Source: JBDSTW01 sp039914705
Lineage (GTDB): Bacteria; Pseudomonadota; Gammaproteobacteria; SURF-13
NCBI GenBank assembly: GCA_039914705.1
Contig: JBDSOT010000065.1
Coordinates: 1-8,721, forward strand
Reading direction: 5' to 3'
Length of the DNA: 8,721 nt
Part shown: in pieces, positions 1 to 6,042 of the stretch
How the letters are laid out: the number at the start of each line of letters is the position of its first letter
Position numbering within the stretch: position 1 is the first letter of the stretch
Translations under genes and position numbers: made by a program
The notes under the pieces: model-generated
The model's input: only the letters and a program-made list of their open reading frames with translations
Databases searched by the model: none
Told to the model about the DNA's origin: nothing

Positions 1-472
1 CGGTGGTCGCCAGAATAAACTTCACATGCGGCGGCGGTTCCTCCAGCGTTTTCAGCATGGAGTTGAACGCAGCCTTGGAGAGCATATGCACTTCGTCGAT
101 GAGATAGACTTTATAGCGCCCGCGCGCCGGTGCATATTGCGCGTTGTCCAACACCTCGCGCATATTGTCGATGCCGGTGTGTGAGGCGGCGTCAAGCTCC
201 AGAAGATCGACAAAACGTCCCTCGTCGATCTCACGGCATGCATTGCATTGCCCGCAGGGTGTCGAACTCATCGCCACTTCGCAATTGAGTGACTTCGCCA
301 GAATACGGGCGATGGTAGTCTTGCCTACGCCGCGCGTGCCGGTAAATAAAAAGGCATGGTGCACGCGATTATTGTCGAGGGCATTGATGAGCGCACGCAG
401 CACGTGCTCCTGCCCAACCATTTCGCTGAATGTGCGTGGGCGCCACTTGCGCGCGAGGACTTGATAACTCAT
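1..472 (-). CDS. dnaX: DNA polymerase III subunit gamma/tau, N-terminal part (runs off left edge)
   Basis: Clamp-loader ATPase of the replicative polymerase; it loads the beta clamp onto primed DNA. The 157 residues visible begin MSYQVLARKWRPRTF, the usual DnaX start. They include Walker A GTRGVGKTT (residues 45-53), the four zinc-binding cysteines C64, C73, C76 and C79 at the same positions as in E. coli DnaX, and a DExx box LIDEVHML (about 124-131). The reading frame is intact to the window edge. The start at 470-472 is chosen from the conserved N-terminus; no strong Shine-Dalgarno sequence precedes it. The gene lies just downstream of ffs on the same strand. Whether a tau/gamma frameshift site exists cannot be seen because the C-terminal part is outside the window. 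Identification is firm. Confidence 0.97.
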   Translation of the reverse strand, partial: MSYQVLARKWRPRTFSEMVGQEHVLRALINALDNNRVHHAFLFTGTRGVGKTTIARILAKSLNCEVAMSSTPCGQCNACREIDEGRFVDLLELDAASHTGIDNMREVLDNAQYAPARGRYKVYLIDEVHMLSKAAFNSMLKTLEEPPPHVKFILATT

Positions 473-495
473 GGGAGGCTTAGTGCAGACATGGT

Positions 496-523
496 ATTAA
501 AGTAGCAGAACAAGCCTGAAAAA
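496..523 (-). promoter_or_regulatory. weak candidate promoter for dnaX
   Basis: On the minus strand a -10-like TTTAAT (501 to 496) lies about 25 bases upstream of the dnaX start codon. The -35 region 16 bases further up is only T-rich (TTTTTC, 523 to 518). The match is poor, and dnaX could equally be read through from the tRNA/ffs unit. The rest of 473-608 shows no gene. Confidence 0.25.
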
Positions 524-608
524 GGGAGCCTGGGGATCAATCATCGCGTAAACACATGTTAACGAAAACGCGCCGCCGATTGATAAGCTTTTGATGCTTA
601 AAAATAAA

Positions 609-724
609 GGGTGGCGGCCCGTACCAGCCACACCCCGGCACCCGATTGAATTGCTGCCGCTGCTCCCTTCCGGGCCTGACGGGGTTCACAACCGTTCGTT
701 GCGAGGGGACCGGCACGGGCCACC
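609..724 (-). ncRNA. ffs: 4.5S signal recognition particle RNA (bacterial small SRP RNA)
   Basis: RNA scaffold of the SRP; it binds Ffh and targets nascent membrane proteins to the translocon. Read on the minus strand, the apical hairpin contains GTCAGGCCCGGAAGGGAGCAG (about 656-681), which matches the E. coli core GUCAGGUCCGGAAGGAAGCAG with its GGAA tetraloop and the asymmetric loop bound by the Ffh M domain. The ends pair: GGTGGCCCGTGCC at the 5' end with GGTACGGGCCGCCACC at the 3' end. The length of about 116 nt agrees with the E. coli 4.5S RNA (114 nt). The 3' end is followed by TTTATTTTT (608-600), a U-rich run that with the terminal stem could end transcription. Ends are placed by pairing and may be off by a few bases. 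It sits between tRNA-Ser and dnaX on the same strand. Confidence 0.96.
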
Positions 725-732
725 ATTGACTG

Positions 733-759
733 TTAATTACTGGCGGAGAGGGCGGGATT
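733..759 (-). repeat. downstream copy of the tRNA-Ser 3' end (tail repeat)
   Basis: This 27-base stretch matches 881-907 with a single mismatch (740 versus 888). Bases 741-759 are identical to the last 19 bases of the tRNA-Ser gene including its CCA. The offset between the two copies is 148 bases. The copy begins in the T-loop and so cannot form a tRNA by itself. Its CCA-equivalent lies 16 bases before the 5' end of ffs. Possible origins are a partial tandem duplication, an attachment-site scar of an integrative element, or a tyrT-like tail repeat. Confidence 0.9.
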
Positions 760-866
760 ACTCTGGGCATCCTGCCCTTCGCCCTGCGGGCCTGCCTTCG
801 GCAGTTCAAATTCGCTCCAAGCGAATTTGTCGAACCCACTTATGAATCGCGGCTTCTCATCCCGCC
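751..866. repeat. hairpin cluster between the tRNA-Ser tail copies
   Basis: Four hairpins with three-base loops follow one another: 765-777 (5-bp stem), 781-791 (4-bp), 792-804 (5-bp) and 807-829 (10-bp stem, perfect). They are enclosed by an 8-bp outer pairing of 751-758 (GGCGGGAT) with 859-866 (ATCCCGCC). The element is not coding. On the minus strand it would be transcribed between tRNA-Ser and ffs. It resembles repetitive extragenic palindromic sequences in character, but the family cannot be named from one copy. Confidence 0.8.
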
Positions 867-880
867 ACCTATCATTGATC

Positions 881-907
881 TTAATTAATGGCGGAGAGGG
901 CGGGATT
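881..907 (-). repeat. upstream copy of the tail repeat, inside and just behind tRNA-Ser
   Basis: Partner of 733-759. It consists of the 3' terminal 19 bases of the tRNA-Ser gene (889-907) plus 8 bases of flank (881-888), and 26 of 27 bases are identical. The match stopping in the T-loop is notable because T-loops and tRNA 3' ends are common integration sites. Confidence 0.9.
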
Positions 908-978
908 CGAACCCGCGATACGGATTAACGTATACACACTTTCCAGGCGTGCTCCTTAAACCACTCGGACACCTCTCC
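889..978 (-). tRNA. tRNA-Ser (anticodon GGA), CCA encoded
   Basis: On the minus strand the acceptor stem GGAGAGG pairs with CCTCTCC, followed by discriminator G and an encoded CCA. The anticodon loop is CTGGAAA with anticodon GGA, which reads UCC and UCU codons. The long variable arm (GTGTATACGTTAATCCGTAT) and 90-nt length are typical of a class II tRNA such as tRNA-Ser. The T-arm is GCGGGTTCGAATCCCGC. All stems are intact, so the gene should be functional. It is the first gene of the minus-strand run tRNA-Ser, ffs, dnaX. Confidence 0.97.
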
Positions 979-1284
979 TATTTATTGCAAGGCTTATCCT
1001 GCCAACGTTCGCGGCTACGCCGATCGCCCACTAGGATTGCCTATCAGTTAACACGAACCACCCTACCGGAGAACGTTATATAGCCAGAAAGAATAAACTA
1101 GAACTCGTTCAGGCGCAATCAGAACCCGCGACTGTAAAGGGTAGTGACTCAGGTCGATTGTTGCCATCCTGATGTAACGAAGGATATTCTGCACACGTCC
1201 TGTCTACGAACGTCAGGCCCTTCGCTAAGCACTAAGGGTGACAACAAAAATTCAGCACTGCCCCCCACTAAAACAGGCAAAGGC
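979..1284. other. gene-free stretch between tRNA-Ser and fbp
   Basis: No convincing gene is visible on either strand. It should hold the promoter for the minus-strand tRNA-Ser. The best -10-like match there is TATATAA (1082 to 1076), but it has no good -35 and lies about 100 bases upstream of the tRNA, so I do not call it. A small imperfect hairpin (CCCTT/AAGGG, about 1218-1238) is unremarkable. A short similarity to part of a cobalamin riboswitch near 1113-1141 is considered chance. Confidence 0.5.
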
Positions 1285-1314
1285 TTCATTCCGTCATGGC
1301 AGATTTGCTATACT
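1285..1314 (+). promoter_or_regulatory. candidate promoter for fbp with extended -10
   Basis: TATACT (1309-1314) matches the sigma-70 -10 box at five of six positions and is directly preceded by TGC, forming an extended -10 element (TGCTATACT). A weak -35, TTCATT (1285-1290), lies 18 bases upstream. Extended -10 promoters tolerate a poor -35. Transcription would start near 1321 and give a leader of about 130 bases before fbp. Confidence 0.55.
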
Positions 1315-1362
1315 AAGGTACCGCCGTAACACCCCGCCGTCGACTAATTGGATTGGAGTTAC

Positions 1363-1407
1363 TGCCAGGTCAGCCTGGCAATGGGAGCCTTGCGAAAGCA
1401 GGCTCTC
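1363..1407 (+). promoter_or_regulatory. two adjacent hairpins in the fbp leader
   Basis: Hairpin 1 pairs TGCCAGG (1363-1369) with CCTGGCA (1374-1380) around a 4-base loop. Two bases later hairpin 2 pairs GGGAGCCT (1383-1390) with AGGCTCTC (1400-1407), including one G-U pair. It is capped by a bulged base and GC-GAAA-GC, a GNRA tetraloop. A moderately U-rich stretch (about 1410-1423) follows. The pair could be a leader structure affecting mRNA stability or expression. It matches no riboswitch class that I recognise. Confidence 0.45.
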
Positions 1408-1448
1408 AGGGTATTTATTATTTAGACGTCATGAAAAAGGCCAGCTAT

Positions 1449-2459
1449 ATGCACAATGCTACAACCATTACACAGTTTCTGATCGAAGAACAGCGCCATG
1501 TGAACGCGCGCGCCAGCGGCCACTTCACCTCTCTGCTCAACGACATTGTTACGGCGTGCAAGGTTATCTCCAATGCCGTAAACAAGGGCGCGCTGATTGG
1601 CGTATTGGGCAGCGCGGGCAGCGAGAACGTGCAGGGCGAGACGCAAAAGAAACTGGACGTAATCACCAACGATGTGTTCATCAAATCAAATGAATGGGCA
1701 GGCCATCTGGCCGCCATGGGTTCCGAGGAAATGGACGACATTTACCCCATCCCCCCTCAGTATCCGAAGGGTAATTATTTACTGGTGTTCGACCCGCTCG
1801 ACGGCTCGTCGAATATCGACGTAAATATTTCGGTGGGCACCATCTTCTCCATTTTGCGTTGCCCTCATGGTGTTACTAATCCGACTGCGGAAGATTTTCT
1901 GCAACCTGGGACCAAGCAGGTGTGTGCCGGTTATGCCGTGTACGGCCCCTCAACCATGCTGGTACTGACCAGCGGTCAGGGTGTGAACGGTTTCACGCTG
2001 GATCAGAACATCGGTGAATTCATTCTCACGCATCCGCAAATGAAGGTGCCAGAAGAGTGTCACGAATTCGCTATCAACTCATCCAATTCGCGCTTCTGGG
2101 AAGAACCTGTCACTCGCTACGTTGACGAATGCCTGGCGGGCGTCGAAGGGCCACGCAAGAAAAATTTCAACATGCGCTGGGTGGCCTCCATGGTTGCCGA
2201 GGTGCACCGCATTCTGATTCGCGGCGGCGTTTTCATGTATCCAAAAGATACCAAAGACCCAGGCAAAGCCGGCAAGTTGCGCCTGATGTATGAGGCCAAT
2301 CCGATGTCATTTATCATCGAGCAGGCCGGCGGTGTCAGCTCCACAGGGCGTGATCGCATTTTGGACATTCAGCCCAACGATCTGCATCAACGCGTCCCGG
2401 TCATCCTTGGCTCCAAGAATGAGGTCAACCGGATTATCGCCTACCACCACATAGGTTAA
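1449..2459 (+). CDS. fbp: fructose-1,6-bisphosphatase class I
   Basis: Hydrolyses fructose 1,6-bisphosphate to fructose 6-phosphate in the cytoplasm. This is the committed step of gluconeogenesis and, in autotrophs, part of the Calvin cycle. Class I hallmarks are GSEEMDD (about 91-97, metal-binding Glu), the FDPLDGSSNID motif (114-124, metal ligands D115 and D118), EDFLQPGTKQVCAGYAVYG in the middle, KLRLMYEANPMSFIIEQAGG with metal-binding E282, and a C-terminal RVPVILGSKNEV. The 336-residue length fits the family (E. coli 332). The start at 1449 is preferred because AAAAAGG (1434-1440) lies 8 bases upstream and it gives the expected N-terminus MHNATTITQFL. In-frame ATGs at 1431 and 1353 are open but have no good ribosome site and would translate the hairpin leader. 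It has its own candidate promoter and a terminator, so it appears monocistronic. Confidence 0.97.
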   Translation: MHNATTITQFLIEEQRHVNARASGHFTSLLNDIVTACKVISNAVNKGALIGVLGSAGSENVQGETQKKLDVITNDVFIKSNEWAGHLAAMGSEEMDDIYPIPPQYPKGNYLLVFDPLDGSSNIDVNISVGTIFSILRCPHGVTNPTAEDFLQPGTKQVCAGYAVYGPSTMLVLTSGQGVNGFTLDQNIGEFILTHPQMKVPEECHEFAINSSNSRFWEEPVTRYVDECLAGVEGPRKKNFNMRWVASMVAEVHRILIRGGVFMYPKDTKDPGKAGKLRLMYEANPMSFIIEQAGGVSSTGRDRILDIQPNDLHQRVPVILGSKNEVNRIIAYHHIG

Positions 2460-2469
2460 GATCTATTGC

Positions 2470-2502
2470 ACGGATGCCGCGCGGTCTAAGCGCGGCATCC
2501 GT
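2470..2502 (+). terminator. hairpin terminator after fbp
   Basis: A perfect 13-bp stem (2470-2482 with 2490-2502; arm ACGGATGCCGCGC) has a 7-base loop and begins 10 bases after the fbp stop. The following bases (GGTTTCCT) contain only a short T run, so termination may be inefficient, or the hairpin may mainly protect the mRNA end. Confidence 0.7.
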
Positions 2503-2599
2503 GGTTTCCTCGAAGCTGTCGAACGAACGTTAACCCCGTCGACAAATTGCGTCTCAGTTGCAGCCTGCCCAACAGCAATTTTCCGATCCTCGGTTCACC

Positions 2600-2631
2600 T
2601 GAACCAGCCCAATGACGAACGTGTATAAAAT
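2600..2631 (+). promoter_or_regulatory. candidate promoter for the Sel1-repeat gene
   Basis: GTGTATAAAAT contains overlapping -10-like hexamers TATAAA (2624-2629) and TAAAAT (2626-2631). The -35 region is weak (TGAACC, 2600-2605, 18 bases before TATAAA). It lies about 115 bases upstream of the start codon. The rest of 2503-2744 holds no other recognised element. Confidence 0.4.
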
Positions 2632-2744
2632 ACGCTATGCTTGAACACAGATAGGCGTACTGTTGCGCCTTACGTTCTTGCGTGTTTAGGCATCCTGCAC
2701 ACGTTGCGGGCATCATGCCCGGTCACGATTATCCGGAGATTTCT

Positions 2745-3569
2745 ATGAACTGCAAAACTGTAATTCCCTTTATTTATATTTTAGGTCTCATGAGTTTTGG
2801 CACGCTGGCGGCTGACCAGGTTTCGGAATCGCCGACGGATCAACTATCCGAAGTTAATCAAGGCGGCGATATTACTGCGTTAACTAAAAAAGCCGAAGCC
2901 GGCGATGCCGCAGCGCAATTCGATTTAGCGAAGATGTATGACAAGGGTAATGGCGTCGAGCAGGATTTTGCGGCCGCGCTAAACTGGTATACAAAGGCCG
3001 CCGCACAGGGAGATACGCGTGCGCAGACCAATCTTGGTTTTATGTATGCCGATGGCCGGGGCATTGAGCAGAATTATGCGGAAGCGGTGAAATGGTACCT
3101 GAAGGCGGCGCAACAAGGTGACATCGTTGCGCAAACAAACCTGGCTGCGGTTTATGCGCAAGGACAAGGCGGCATTCCCAAAGACGATGCAGCGGCCTTC
3201 ACCTGGTATCGAAAAGCGGCGGAACAAGGCTCACCCCATGCCCAAAATAAGCTCGGCCTGATGTACGCTAAAGGCGAGGGCATCGCTCAGGACGAGGCGG
3301 AGGCGGTTAAGTGGTTTCAGAAGTCTGCCGACCAGGGGTTTGCCGAAGGACAGCACGACCTCGGCGTCATGTACGAAGAGGGCAATGGCGTCAAGCAAAA
3401 TTATGAAGAGGCCGCGAAATGGTATCTGCGCGCGGCCAATCAGGGCTATGGTTATGCGCAGAATAATCTGGGCTGGATGTATGCCACCGGTCGTGGTGTG
3501 CCCAAAAGCAAGGACGAATCGGTAAAGTGGTTCAAGAAGGCAACGATGTCCATGAGCCAGCAGCGTTAG
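2745..3569 (+). CDS. exported Sel1-like (TPR-type) repeat protein
   Basis: A 274-residue protein with a signal peptide (MNCKTVIPFIYILGLMSFG, cleavage probably after A22 or A23, no lipobox Cys), a short acidic linker and six tandem Sel1-like repeats (about residues 55-267). Each repeat is about 36 residues of the form AQ-x-x-LG-x-MY-x-x-G-x-G-x-x-x-x-x-x-EA-x-KW-x-x-KAA-x-QG. The third repeat carries one extra residue (GQGGIPKDD). Sel1 repeats form paired alpha-helices in a superhelix that binds other proteins; in bacteria such proteins occur in the envelope with varied partners. The start at 2745 has GGAG (2735-2738) six bases upstream and gives a clean signal peptide, while the open frame back to 2682 would not. 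The specific role is unknown. The gene converges on uup with a 16-base gap. Confidence 0.93.
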   Translation: MNCKTVIPFIYILGLMSFGTLAADQVSESPTDQLSEVNQGGDITALTKKAEAGDAAAQFDLAKMYDKGNGVEQDFAAALNWYTKAAAQGDTRAQTNLGFMYADGRGIEQNYAEAVKWYLKAAQQGDIVAQTNLAAVYAQGQGGIPKDDAAAFTWYRKAAEQGSPHAQNKLGLMYAKGEGIAQDEAEAVKWFQKSADQGFAEGQHDLGVMYEEGNGVKQNYEEAAKWYLRAANQGYGYAQNNLGWMYATGRGVPKSKDESVKWFKKATMSMSQQR

Positions 3570-3585
3570 TATACCTGTCCGTTCT

Positions 3586-5490
3586 TTATAAGGATTCGAG
3601 CTTGGCCCAACGCGCATAGGCCATCTGCAGCTCGGCATTAATCATGTCGAGTTGTGCGGTAGCCTTGATAAAACCTTCCTTGTCGCGCTGGTAAAAATCG
3701 GTATGCCCAAGCGAGGTAGTTAAACGGGCTTGCGCGTCCTCCAGCTCTTCGATCTGCCTGGGCAAAGATTCCAGCTCGCGCTGTTCTTTATAGCTGACCT
3801 TGACGCGTGCGGGCTTGGATTTTTCCTGCGGTTTGGCTGGGGCGCTGGTCTTGAAGGTAACCGGATTGGCTGTTTTAGAAGGTCGCTGACGCAGCCAATC
3901 TTCATAGCCGCCGACATACTCATTTACCCTCCCCTCGCCTTCAAACACCAGCACGCTGGTAACGACGTTATCCAGAAACGCGCGATCATGACTCACCAGC
4001 AATAGCGTGCCTTGATAGGCGACAAGTAATTCTTCGAGCAGCTCCAGCGTCTCGATATCCAGATCATTGGTCGGTTCATCCATCACCAGCAAATTGGCGG
4101 GTTGCGTAAACAACCGCGCCAGCAGCAGACGATTACACTCGCCACCCGACAGCGATTTTACCGGCGAGCGCGCGCGTTCGGGGGCGAACAGGAAGTCGCT
4201 GAGATAGGAGATGATGTGTTTAGTCTTGCCGTTGATGGTTACCGTGTCACTGCCATCGGCAATGTTATCGATTACCGAACGCTCGGGGTCCAGGTGGGCG
4301 CGTAACTGGTCGAAGTAGGCCACTTGCAGTTTGGTGCCGTGGCGCACCGTCCCTTTATCGGGTTCCAGTTCGCCCAGTAACAATCTCAGCAGCGTGGTCT
4401 TCCCGGCACCATTAGGGCCAATCAAGCCGATGCGGTCACCGCGCAGAATGCGCAGCGATAAATCCTGCACCAGCGCTACGCCGTCATACGCCTTGCCGAT
4501 GTTTTCAGCCTCGATTACCAGCTTGCCGGAGGCCTGGCCCGCATCAAGGTCAAGCCGCACCTTCCCGGATTGCGTGCGACGCTTGGCGTGCTCTTCGCGC
4601 AACGCATAAAGCGCGCGCACCCTGCCCTCATTGCGCGTGCGCCGCGCCTGTATGCCTTTGCGTATCCACACCTCTTCCTGCGCCAGCCGCTTGTCGAACT
4701 TGGCAGCGTGATCGGCTTCAACGGCCAGATTTTCCTGTTTCTTTTGCAGGTAATGTTCATAGTCGCCCGGCCATGATGTAAGTTGGCCGCGGTCAAGTTC
4801 GACGATGCGCGTCGCCAGGTGTTTTAGCAAGGTACGGTCGTGGGTGATGAACAACAAGCCGCCGTTAAAATTCAGCAGCAAATCCTCCAGCCACTGAATC
4901 GCCTCGATGTCGAGATGATTGGTAGGCTCGTCCAGCAGCAGCAAGTCCGGATCGGAGACCAGGGCCTGCGCCAGGGCCACCCGACGCTTCCAGCCGCCGG
5001 ACAATTCGTCCAGCAATTTATCGGCAGGTAAATCAAGCCGGTCGAGGATAGTTTCAATGCGTTGTTGGAAGCGCCAGCCATCCTGCGCCTCAAGATCATG
5101 CTGCAAGTCGTGCATTTTTTCTAACAGCGCCGCCGTATCATGCACAGCGTCTGCGGTTTGCACACTCAGCAGTCCAACCGTGTGATGGTAGGCACCCAAT
5201 AGCGCGCCCAGTGAACCCAAGCCCTCCGACACGGCATCGAAGACCGTGCGGCCTGCGCCCGTGGGCAAATCCTGCGCCAGATAGGCAATACGCAAACCGG
5301 CTTGGCGTCGCACGACGCCATCGTCCGGCAGAATCGCACCGCGCATGATCTGCATCAAGGTAGATTTTCCGGTCCCGTTGCGCCCGATCAGGCACACCCG
5401 TTCACCCGCATCCATCGTCAGATCCGCATGATCCAGCAAGGCATGGTGACCGAATGCAATGGATACCTTCTCAAAGCTAATAAGTGGCAT
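3586..5490 (-). CDS. uup: ABC-F ATPase Uup
   Basis: Cytoplasmic ABC-F protein with two nucleotide-binding domains and no membrane segments. E. coli Uup affects transposon precise excision and has been linked to ribosome and branched-DNA functions. NBD1: Walker A GRNGTGKST (36-44), signature LSGGW (163-167), Walker B LLLLDEP with catalytic E188. A basic helical inter-domain linker (about 245-310, with EEVWIRKGIQARRTRNEGR) is highly similar to E. coli Uup. NBD2: Walker A GPNGAGKTT (358-366), signature LSGGE (447-451), Walker B VMDEP with E472. The C-terminal region (about 545-634) is charged and predicted coiled coil (YKEQRELESLPRQIEELEDA), as in the Uup DNA-binding domain. The 634 residues equal the E. 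coli length closely. Residue 452 after the second signature is Cys where Arg is usual. The start fits the family N-terminus but has no clear ribosome site. Confidence 0.96.
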   Translation of the reverse strand: MPLISFEKVSIAFGHHALLDHADLTMDAGERVCLIGRNGTGKSTLMQIMRGAILPDDGVVRRQAGLRIAYLAQDLPTGAGRTVFDAVSEGLGSLGALLGAYHHTVGLLSVQTADAVHDTAALLEKMHDLQHDLEAQDGWRFQQRIETILDRLDLPADKLLDELSGGWKRRVALAQALVSDPDLLLLDEPTNHLDIEAIQWLEDLLLNFNGGLLFITHDRTLLKHLATRIVELDRGQLTSWPGDYEHYLQKKQENLAVEADHAAKFDKRLAQEEVWIRKGIQARRTRNEGRVRALYALREEHAKRRTQSGKVRLDLDAGQASGKLVIEAENIGKAYDGVALVQDLSLRILRGDRIGLIGPNGAGKTTLLRLLLGELEPDKGTVRHGTKLQVAYFDQLRAHLDPERSVIDNIADGSDTVTINGKTKHIISYLSDFLFAPERARSPVKSLSGGECNRLLLARLFTQPANLLVMDEPTNDLDIETLELLEELLVAYQGTLLLVSHDRAFLDNVVTSVLVFEGEGRVNEYVGGYEDWLRQRPSKTANPVTFKTSAPAKPQEKSKPARVKVSYKEQRELESLPRQIEELEDAQARLTTSLGHTDFYQRDKEGFIKATAQLDMINAELQMAYARWAKLESL

Positions 5491-5533
5491 AAATAACTTT
5501 AAGTTAATTGTTTAATATATTGAAATATAAATA

Positions 5534-5563
5534 ATTATATTATTAATGTTTACGTAGGACTCG
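5534..5563 (-). promoter_or_regulatory. candidate -10 of the uup promoter in AT-rich DNA
   Basis: A perfect TATAAT on the minus strand (5539 to 5534) lies about 45 bases upstream of the uup start, within a strongly AT-rich stretch (about 5491-5550). No good -35 is found 16-18 bases upstream (5556-5563). In DNA this AT-rich a TATAAT can occur by chance, but it lies after the upstream gene's terminator and is correctly oriented. Confidence 0.4.
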
Positions 5564-5584
5564 TGATGCTTCCCACATAACAAA

Positions 5585-5612
5585 GGGCGCAGGCTATGCA
5601 AGCACTGCGCCC
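5585..5612 (-). terminator. terminator after the EF-hand gene
   Basis: An 8-bp perfect stem (GGGCGCAG, 5585-5592, with CTGCGCCC, 5605-5612) encloses a 12-base loop. On the minus strand it is followed by TTTGTT. It starts about 20 bases after the stop codon of the EF-hand gene and separates it from uup. Confidence 0.7.
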
Positions 5613-5633
5613 CTGAGTACGGCAAATGCAGGC

Positions 5634-5912
5634 TTAGTGGGCCGGTACGGATTCCGGGGTAATCCTGCGATTGTCTTCGCCACCGATACGCAGGTAGGCA
5701 TATTCTTCAGGTTCCAGCATCTTGCTGTCATTCTTGTCCATATATTTAAAAACCACTGGTAAGCCCTTAAGCCCTTTAGACTCTTCCATATTTATCAGGC
5801 CGTTCTTATCGGTATCCAGCGTTTCAAAAGGCGGGGCTGCGGGGACGCTAGCGGCAAACAATAAGCCTGTCAACGAGGTTACGGTCAAACTCATCAATAA
5901 TGAGGTTTTCAT
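5634..5912 (-). CDS. small exported EF-hand protein
   Basis: A 92-residue protein with an N-terminal signal peptide (MKTSLLMSLTVTSLTGLLFA, cleavage near A25/A26) and two EF-hand-type loops. The first, DTDKNGLINMEE (33-44), has all canonical calcium ligands (D1, D3, N5, N9, E12) and G6. The second, DKNDSKMLEPEE (59-70), keeps D1, N3, S5 and E12 but has Lys instead of Gly at position 6, so its calcium binding is doubtful. The start at 5912 is chosen because AAGGAG lies just upstream and it gives the signal peptide directly; an upstream in-frame ATG at 5960 would add a basic, non-signal segment. It is probably periplasmic and calcium-binding. The physiological role is unknown. It has its own terminator and is likely transcribed alone. 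Confidence 0.85.
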   Translation of the reverse strand: MKTSLLMSLTVTSLTGLLFAASVPAAPPFETLDTDKNGLINMEESKGLKGLPVVFKYMDKNDSKMLEPEEYAYLRIGGEDNRRITPESVPAH

Positions 5913-5970
5913 AGGACTCCTTACGATAGAAATGAACTGCACCAGACATATTCGAACCACCCACTACGCC

Positions 5971-6006
5971 GTCTAAACTATCTTGGTATGGGCACAAAAT
6001 TTAGAC
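5971..6006. repeat. short spaced inverted repeat upstream of the EF-hand gene
   Basis: GTCTAAA (5971-5977) and TTTAGAC (6000-6006) are perfect inverted copies separated by 22 bases, 59-94 bases upstream of the EF-hand start codon. It could be an operator for a dimeric regulator, but seven-base arms at this spacing can arise by chance. Confidence 0.25.
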
Positions 6007-6042
6007 CGCTCAAAGCCGTGAAGATTGCATTCAGGCATTGTA

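Noticed and set aside
591..845. Open frame of 84 codons on the plus strand across ffs and the hairpin cluster.
   Set aside because: It is antisense to the SRP RNA and runs through the repeat; its residues reflect RNA structure, and no ribosome site is seen.
1113..1160. Similarity to part of a cobalamin riboswitch (GGCGCAATC, then CCCGCGACTGTAAAGG).
   Set aside because: Only scattered pieces match; the GCCACTG-like core, the upstream GGGAA segment and a proper B12 box are not present, and the downstream gene fbp has no link to cobalamin.
1144..1329. Open frame of 61 codons upstream of fbp.
   Set aside because: No ribosome site, no recognisable protein features, and it runs through the candidate fbp promoter.
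1353..1448. N-terminal extension of Fbp from ATG 1353 or 1431.
   Set aside because: No good ribosome site at either ATG; the extension translates the leader hairpins, and the start at 1449 gives the expected family length.
5495..5550. AT-rich stretch as a possible replication origin or integration site.
   Set aside because: There are no DnaA boxes, iterons or flanking repeats; it is adequately explained as the promoter region of uup.
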